Shown here one piece after another: positions 14,438-20,544 of a stretch of 20,544 bases of DNA. The stretch lies in NCBI GenBank assembly GCA_964506685.1, contig CAZDMQ010000063.1:1-20544 (forward strand). Reading direction: 5' to 3'. The DNA is from UBA5336 sp964506685 (GTDB lineage: Bacteria; Pseudomonadota; Alphaproteobacteria; Caulobacterales; Hyphomonadaceae). The notes below the pieces were generated by a model. That model was not told where the DNA came from. It did no database searches and worked only from the letters and a program-made list of their open reading frames with translations. Both the position numbers and the translations under genes were made by a program. The number at the start of each line of letters is the position of its first letter. The first letter of the stretch is position 1.

Positions 14438-15199
14438 ATGGATCTGAAACTCAGCGGCAGGAAGGTGCTCATTGCCGGTGCGAGCCGGGGGATCGGCCTT
14501 GCAACGGCGAAGGCGTTTGCCGGAGAGGGCTGCGATGTGGCGATCTGCGCGCGCGGGGCCGAGGGGGTGGATGCGGCGGTCAAGGCGATCTCGAGCCATG
14601 GCACGCGGGTAATCGGCCATGCCGTCGACATTGCCGACGGGGCGGCGTATCGCGGCTGGGTCGAGCAGGCGGCGGGTGAACTTGGCGGCTGCGATATCTT
14701 CATCCCCATGGCGTCGGCTGGTGGTGGCCCGGCCTCGGAAGAGGCGTGGAAAGCGGCGTTCTCGGTCGACCTGATGAGCGTTGCACGCGGGATCGAGGCA
14801 GTGACCCCCTTCCTCGAGACGTCCGATGCCGGCGCGATCGTCTGTGTGGCAACCACTGCGGCGCTCGAGGATTTCGCCGGTGTCCAGGCCTACAACGCCG
14901 TCAAGGCTGCGGTAATTGCCCATGCGGCGGGACTTTCGCAGGCGCTCGCACCGAAGGGGATCCGGGTCAACACTGTCTCGCCCGGGCCGATCTATATCGA
15001 CGGCGGGTCCTGGAACTGGGTGAAGGACAACATGAAGCCGTTCTATGACATGACCCTCGGGACCATTCCCATGGGCCGGTTCGGCAATGCCGAGGAAGTT
15101 GCCAATGCGATCGTCTTTGCCGCCTCGGGTGCCTGTCCGTTCATGACCGGGACGAATATCGTCGTCGATGGCGGATGCACCAAGCGCATCCAGTACTAG
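14438..15199 (+). CDS. Short-chain dehydrogenase/reductase (SDR), atypical active site
   Basis: This is a 253-aa Rossmann-fold protein. The cofactor loop is GASRGIG (14-20). ICARG (36-40) after the second strand, with no acidic residue, hints at NADPH. The catalytic YNAVK (Tyr152, Lys156) is present. The residue 13 before Tyr, normally Ser, is Thr139 (CVATT), and the usual NNAG motif is replaced by PMASAGG (90-96). SPGPIYIDGG and the C-terminal TGTNIVVDGG are typical of classical SDRs. It may oxidise an alcohol or reduce a ketone of the pathway substrate, or the changed site may mean a different reaction. GGGAGG lies upstream of the chosen ATG, and an upstream in-frame start is less well supported. 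It is the first gene of an SDR-ThuA-MFS operon, with 9 bases to the next start codon. Confidence 0.9.
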   Translation: MDLKLSGRKVLIAGASRGIGLATAKAFAGEGCDVAICARGAEGVDAAVKAISSHGTRVIGHAVDIADGAAYRGWVEQAAGELGGCDIFIPMASAGGGPASEEAWKAAFSVDLMSVARGIEAVTPFLETSDAGAIVCVATTAALEDFAGVQAYNAVKAAVIAHAAGLSQALAPKGIRVNTVSPGPIYIDGGSWNWVKDNMKPFYDMTLGTIPMGRFGNAEEVANAIVFAASGACPFMTGTNIVVDGGCTKRIQY

Positions 15200-15208
15200 G
15201 GGTGGGAC

Positions 15209-16021
15209 ATGGCCGATGACATCAGGAAGCGGATCAATGCCGTCTTCGTCTGCGGCGGGGTCTGGCATGATTTCGACTTTGCCCGGCTCGAGATCCTGAA
15301 GCTGCTGGCCGAGGACGAACGGATCCGGACCCGGGTCTTTGAGACCTATGACCAGGCCGCTCCGGCGCTGACCGAGGCCGATTTCATCATCTCCTATACC
15401 TGCAACGTCGCCGGCTCGGTCGAGACGCAGGAAGCGCTGCGCGGTTTCGTCGAGGGCGGCAAGCGCTGGTATGCGCTGCATGGAACCAATGCCGTGCTGC
15501 GTTTCCTGTCGCCGGAGGGCGCGGGCTATGGTGAGCTCCTCGTCAATGCACCGCGCTGGGCGCCGCTGATGATGGAGACGCTTGGCAGCCAGTTCGTCGC
15601 CCATCCGCCGATCGCGCCCTACCGGGTGGAGGTGGCCCAGCCTGGTCATCCGATGCTGGAGGGGGTCGAGCCTTTCGAGACCACCGATGAGCTCTACCTG
15701 CTGGAAACCCATGGCGAGCTGGACGTCCTGCTCGATTGCGAGTTCGCCGGCGAGGCGACCGGTTTCGTCGAAAAGGACTGGAGCCAGGCCCGCCATCCGG
15801 TGCTTTACTTCCACACCGTCGGCCAGGGCCAGGTACTCTATTTCACCCTCGGCCATTGCCGGGGCCATTATGACATGCCCGGCATTGCCGACTATTATCC
15901 CGAGGTCGAACGCTGCGCCTGGGACCTGCCGGTCTTCTACACCCTCCTTCGCCGCGGCATCGACTGGGCGAGGGCGCCGGCGCTGGCCGGTGCGGTGGCG
16001 GGCGGCGGGGCGGCGGGCTGA
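15209..16021 (+). CDS. ThuA-like domain protein
   Basis: This 270-aa protein resembles the ThuA (trehalose utilisation) family, which has a class I glutamine-amidotransferase-like fold. Supporting features are the N-terminal strand NAVFVCGGVWHDFDFARLEILKLL, the strand DFIISYTCN, EALRGFVEGGKRWYALHGTNAVLRF (the family's conserved turn with HG), HPMLEGVEPF, DELYLLE, and the C-terminal VLYFTLGHCRGHYD. No signal peptide is visible, so it is probably cytoplasmic. The biochemical role of ThuA domains is poorly defined. Most known ones act in sugar metabolism, so its place here between an SDR and a transporter is notable. GGTGGGAC precedes the start. The last 20 residues are low-complexity Ala/Gly. 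Only 5 bases separate it from the MFS gene. Confidence 0.83.
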   Translation: MADDIRKRINAVFVCGGVWHDFDFARLEILKLLAEDERIRTRVFETYDQAAPALTEADFIISYTCNVAGSVETQEALRGFVEGGKRWYALHGTNAVLRFLSPEGAGYGELLVNAPRWAPLMMETLGSQFVAHPPIAPYRVEVAQPGHPMLEGVEPFETTDELYLLETHGELDVLLDCEFAGEATGFVEKDWSQARHPVLYFHTVGQGQVLYFTLGHCRGHYDMPGIADYYPEVERCAWDLPVFYTLLRRGIDWARAPALAGAVAGGGAAG

Positions 16022-16026
16022 CCGGG

Positions 16027-17358
16027 ATGCGGACCGCGCCGCCTGTTGCTGCCGGGGTGACGGTTCGGCCGGCCGCCCAGCCGGGGGCGTATTATGCGCT
16101 GGCGGTGCTGTTCCTGGTGATGATGCTCAACTTCCTCGACCGGCAGGTGATCGCGATCCTTGCCGAGCCGGTGAAGCGGGACCTCGGGCTCAGCGATACC
16201 CAGGTCGGACTGATGAGCGGGCTCTCCTTCGCGCTCTTCTACACCACCCTCGCCATCCCGGTCGCGGCCCTGGCCGATCGCTGGAACCGTAGCCGGATCA
16301 TCGCCATTGCGATCACCATCTGGTCCCTGATGACCATGCTCTGCGGCCTTGCCGGCAATTTCGTCCAGCTCTTCCTGGCGCGGATCGGGGTCGGGGTCGG
16401 CGAGGCGGGGTCGGGACCGGCTTCGCACTCGCTGATCGCCGACCTCTTCCCGCCCGAGCGGCGCTCCGGTGCGCTCGGCATCTTCGGCATGTCGATCCCG
16501 CTTGGCGCGCTGATCGCCTATGCGGGCGGCGGCTGGATCGTCGAGAACATGAGCTGGCGGGCCGCTTTCATTGCTGCCGGCGCGCCCGGGCTGGTGATCG
16601 GTCTCATCGTCTGGTTCACGGTCCGCGATCCGCGCGGCGAGGTCCCGCTGGCCGAGGCCTTGCGGCCCGATCCCCGCCGGCTGACCTTCCGGGCCGGCCT
16701 GTCGGCCCTTTCGGGCAAGGGCGCCTACTGGCACCTCGTCATGGCCGGCGCGCTGGTCCAGTTCGTCGCCTATGGCTTTGCCAGCTTCTATGGCGGTTTC
16801 TTCGTCCGCATTCATGGTATGGGCTATGCCGAACTGGGCTGGAAACTGGGCGTCATGGTCGGCCTTGTCGGCGGGTTCGCGGCGTGGATCGGCGGGGTGA
16901 TGGGCGACCGGCTCCTGAAACGCTCGCTGGCGGCCCCGCTGCACATGAATGCGGTCATCCTCGCGCTGTCGACGCCGCCGGCAATCTACGCGCTGTACCT
17001 CGCCAATGCGGACCTTGCCATGGTGATCCTGGCCGCGCCGACATTTGCCGCGACCTATTATTTCGGCTCGACCTTCGCGGCGGTCCAGACCCTGGCGCGT
17101 GACGAGACCCGGGCCTTTGCGGTGGCGCTCTACCTGCTGCTGGCCAGCATGGTCGGGATGGGGCTCGGGCCGGTCTTTGCCGGCATGCTGTCGGATGCAT
17201 TTGCCAGCGCGGGGGCGGCGAGCGGGCTGGCGCAGGTGGAAGCGGAGGCGGCCGGTCTGCGCCGGGCGATCGCGGTGCTGATGCTGGGAAATGCCTGGGC
17301 CGGTGTGCATTTCTGGCTGGCCGGCCGGGGCATGGCACGGGATGCCGAACCGGTCTGA
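16027..17358 (+). CDS. Spinster-type MFS transporter
   Basis: This is a 443-aa inner-membrane carrier with about 12 hydrophobic segments. The first helix has the family block MLNFLDRQVIAILAEPVKRDLGLSDTQVGLMSGLSFALFY. The MFS motif between helices 2 and 3 is PVAALADRWNR, and GVGVGEAGSGPASHSLIADLFPPERR is strongly characteristic of the spinster-like subfamily common in alphaproteobacterial catabolic clusters. It is the last gene of the SDR-ThuA-MFS operon, 5 bases after the ThuA stop. It probably carries the pathway substrate or a product across the inner membrane. The direction and ligand cannot be told from sequence. No ribosome binding site stands out, so translation is probably coupled to the gene before it. 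Confidence 0.91.
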   Translation: MRTAPPVAAGVTVRPAAQPGAYYALAVLFLVMMLNFLDRQVIAILAEPVKRDLGLSDTQVGLMSGLSFALFYTTLAIPVAALADRWNRSRIIAIAITIWSLMTMLCGLAGNFVQLFLARIGVGVGEAGSGPASHSLIADLFPPERRSGALGIFGMSIPLGALIAYAGGGWIVENMSWRAAFIAAGAPGLVIGLIVWFTVRDPRGEVPLAEALRPDPRRLTFRAGLSALSGKGAYWHLVMAGALVQFVAYGFASFYGGFFVRIHGMGYAELGWKLGVMVGLVGGFAAWIGGVMGDRLLKRSLAAPLHMNAVILALSTPPAIYALYLANADLAMVILAAPTFAATYYFGSTFAAVQTLARDETRAFAVALYLLLASMVGMGLGPVFAGMLSDAFASAGAASGLAQVEAEAAGLRRAIAVLMLGNAWAGVHFWLAGRGMARDAEPV

Positions 17359-17543
17359 GGGGGCAGTCACGTCGTCGCCAGCGCGTGCGGCCGGCCACGC
17401 CAGGGGGCGAGGTCGGGGGCGGGGTCGGCGGAGAGCTTCGAAAGCCCTGGCACGGCTGTCATTCCGGTTTCGCCGGAGACGTGGACCGGGATCGCAGGCG
17501 CACGGCGGCGGCACCGCATCGTCGCGCCGAGCGGGCGGGGGAA
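17359..17543. other. Gap with no recognised feature
   Basis: A GC-rich stretch between the 3' ends of the MFS gene and the unknown minus-strand gene. I found no convincing terminator, RNA or gene here. Plus-strand open frames continue through it, but they have no ribosome binding site or recognisable content. Confidence 0.5.
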
Positions 17544-18047
17544 TCAGGTGTGGGGGAGGGGGAGGAGAGCGTTGCCCTGACGGCGGCGCGCCCGCGTCCC
17601 CGACATGGCCGGGAGGTTTCCCGCTCGCTGGGCAAGAGGTGGGCTTGCGGTGTCAGTGGCGCCACGGGTGCTGTGGCCGCAATCGTCGAAATGCCCGTGT
17701 GGCGTGCCCATTTCCCGCGTTTGCAGGGCACCGGTCCCGAAACGGTGCCGGGCGCTCAGGGGCCTTGTTCCGTAGGCGCCAGTGGCCGCGTACAGCCTTT
17801 CCTTCCAGCCGGGGTCGGCATCTGCGAAGAAGGCGCGGCGAATGCGGACCCGCCCCCACCAGGCGATGTCGAGTTCGATGCCGATGCAGCCTTCCGCAAA
17901 GAGCACACGCTTGCGCGCCATATAGGCGCACAGGGCCAGCCACAGGACGGGCCAGAACAGCGGCAGGACGCCGGGGCTGTATCGCCGGAAGAGATCGTCG
18001 ACGGTCATCGCCAGCGAGTATGGCGCCGGGCCGATCCGGTCGGACAT
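17544..18047 (-). CDS. Hypothetical small membrane protein
   Basis: This is a possible 167-aa protein that I do not recognise. The first half looks coding. Third codon positions are strongly G/C like the neighbours, and residues about 27-45 form a membrane helix (GVLPLFWPVLWLALCAYMA), followed by an Arg-rich turn and a hydrophobic, Trp-containing stretch. The second half (after about residue 90) is low in recognisable structure and more irregular in codon use, so the true gene may be shorter or frame-shifted. The start at 18047 has no clear ribosome binding site. Another ATG 13 codons upstream (18086) abuts the terminator of the fasciclin gene. Confidence 0.45.
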   Translation of the reverse strand: MSDRIGPAPYSLAMTVDDLFRRYSPGVLPLFWPVLWLALCAYMARKRVLFAEGCIGIELDIAWWGRVRIRRAFFADADPGWKERLYAATGAYGTRPLSARHRFGTGALQTREMGTPHGHFDDCGHSTRGATDTASPPLAQRAGNLPAMSGTRARRRQGNALLPLPHT

Positions 18048-18088
18048 CTGGCGGTGCGGGTAAGGGCGAAGTGCGGAAAACCCCAATG

Positions 18089-18117
18089 AAAAAAGACCCC
18101 GGACACAGGGTCCGGGG
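18089..18117 (-). terminator. Intrinsic terminator of the fasciclin gene
   Basis: Read on the minus strand, CCCCGGAC pairs perfectly with GTCCGGGG around a five-base loop (plus positions 18097-18104 and 18110-18117) and is followed by TCTTTTTT. It stands 27 bases after the fasciclin stop codon. This is the clearest intrinsic terminator in the window. Confidence 0.92.
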
Positions 18118-18143
18118 CCTTGATTCTGTCGGAGACGGAGGAA

Positions 18144-18833
18144 TTAACCCGGCATCACGACCGTGTCGATGAGGTGGACGACGCCGTTCGAGGCGTCGAT
18201 GTCAGTAGCCGTGATGTTGGAGGTGTTACCCGCAGCATCGGTGAGCACCGGGGCGCCATCGACGATGGAGGCCGACAGCGTGGCGCCATTGACCGTGGTG
18301 ATGTCGTAGACGCCATCTTCCTCGGCGGTGATGGCCGCGACGAGATCGGCCGCCATCACTTCACCGGCCACGACGTGATAGGTCAGGATGCCGGTGAGGG
18401 CGTCCTTCTGCGCGGGCTCGAGCAGGCTCGCCACGGTGCCTTCGGGCAGTTTGTCGAAGGCGCTGTTCGGCGGCGCGAAGACGGTGAAGGGGCCTTCGCT
18501 GTTCAGCGTTTCAATGAGGCCGGCCGTGGTCACCGCGGTGACGAGGGTCGACAGGTCCTCAGTGCCAGCGGCGACGGAAACAATGGTGCCTGCGGGGGTT
18601 TCGGCCGCTTCCATCGCCTCGCCTGCCATGGCTTCGGCCTCATCGGCCATGGTTTCCGCTTCTGCAGCCATGGTTTCGGCAGCTGCCTCGGCCGGCGGGG
18701 TTTCAGCCACCGCTTCTGTCACTTCAGCCGGGGCCGCGTCGGCGGGCAGGGTCTCGTCAGCCGCTTCACAGGCGGCGAGGGCGCCGGCACCGAGCAGGAG
18801 CGCGGCGAAGCTGGTCCTGGAAAAAAGGGTCAT
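18144..18833 (-). CDS. Fasciclin (FAS1) domain lipoprotein
   Basis: The protein has 229 aa. The lipoprotein signal ends in the lipobox LAAC (Cys22). Residues about 25-80 form a low-complexity linker of Ala, Glu, Met, Pro and Thr with repeated EAMA/ETMA units. Residues about 85-229 are a single FAS1 domain with the H1 motif GPFTVFAPPNSAFDKLP, the YH motif (LTYHVVAG) and the H2 motif NGVVHLIDTVVMP. Such proteins are lipid-anchored at the cell surface or in the periplasm and are linked to adhesion or envelope organisation. GGGAG lies seven bases before the start, an inverted repeat lies just upstream, and a strong terminator follows. It appears to be transcribed alone. Confidence 0.92.
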   Translation of the reverse strand: MTLFSRTSFAALLLGAGALAACEAADETLPADAAPAEVTEAVAETPPAEAAAETMAAEAETMADEAEAMAGEAMEAAETPAGTIVSVAAGTEDLSTLVTAVTTAGLIETLNSEGPFTVFAPPNSAFDKLPEGTVASLLEPAQKDALTGILTYHVVAGEVMAADLVAAITAEEDGVYDITTVNGATLSASIVDGAPVLTDAAGNTSNITATDIDASNGVVHLIDTVVMPG

Positions 18834-18847
18834 TGGTGTACTCCCGA

Positions 18848-18873
18848 ATATCGTGTGGTGATCACACGAATAT
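18848..18873. promoter_or_regulatory. Inverted repeat upstream of the fasciclin gene
   Basis: CGTGTG (18852-18857) and CACACG (18863-18868) form perfect arms around GTGAT. Outer ATAT/ATAT flanks extend the symmetry, offset by one base. It lies 15 bases before the fasciclin start, between it and the AT-rich likely promoter, so it could be an operator or an mRNA 5' hairpin. The regulator is unknown. Confidence 0.5.
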
Positions 18874-19007
18874 ATTTACGCGCAAGTGGCGAAACAGGAT
18901 CACGGCATTTACGAAAACTTCATGAAACAGGGGCGAGCGGTGGACGCTTGCAGGACGCCACAGCCTTCCCCTACCATGGCGAACTGGACCGATCGGGAAG
19001 ACACGCC

Positions 19008-20544
<1,537 letters not shown>

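Overview
The window is GC-rich, with almost every third codon position G or C. It looks like the chromosome of an aerobic, Gram-negative alphaproteobacterium, plausibly from the Hyphomonadaceae or Sphingomonadales. The reasons are the TonB-dependent receptor with an outer-membrane-type C-terminus, two lipoproteins, a spinster-type MFS carrier, a cluster of Rieske oxygenase and acyl-CoA dehydrogenase genes, and strong GGAGG-type ribosome binding sites. No taxonomic marker gene is present, so this placement is an inference. The window contains one 100-base run of N (9483-9582), so it comes from a scaffolded assembly.

Layout. (a) 1-1767, minus strand: a Tll0287-like haem lipoprotein gene, then the N-terminal part of a methylmalonyl-CoA mutase small subunit that runs off the left edge. 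(b) 1914-4362, plus strand: a nitronate monooxygenase family protein, an orphan phage-like holin-type membrane protein, and MobA for molybdenum cofactor guanylylation. (c) 4541-17358: a probable catabolic island. It holds a TonB-dependent receptor (+); a cytoplasmic molybdopterin oxidoreductase (-) divergent from a Rieske oxygenase and a lipoyl/alpha-beta-hydrolase fusion (+); an acyl-CoA dehydrogenase-TetR operon (-); and a divergent SDR-ThuA-MFS operon (+). (d) 17544-18833, minus strand: an unknown small membrane protein and a fasciclin-domain lipoprotein. (e) 19008 to the right edge, plus strand: dihydroxy-acid dehydratase, truncated by the window.

How the genes may work together. The receptor would import a substrate across the outer membrane and the MFS protein would move it across the inner membrane. 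The Rieske oxygenase and the Mo enzyme would attack it. The SDR, the acyl-CoA dehydrogenase and the hydrolase would carry the products onward. The nearby MobA could supply the bis-MGD cofactor that the Mo enzyme needs. The strongest sign that the island is one unit is a short related motif (AAAACAG, about six bases, then CTG or a variant). It lies in each of the three promoter-bearing gaps of the island: before the receptor, between the Mo and Rieske genes, and between the acyl-CoA dehydrogenase and SDR genes. In two copies the motif is an inverted repeat. The locus encodes one TetR repressor, which is the natural candidate to bind it. The substrate cannot be read from the sequence.

Other points of note are a 12-bp tandem repeat on both sides of the assembly gap in the Rieske upstream region, an SDR lacking the usual catalytic serine and NNAG motif, and a Mo enzyme without an obvious Cys, SeCys or Ser metal ligand at the usual place.
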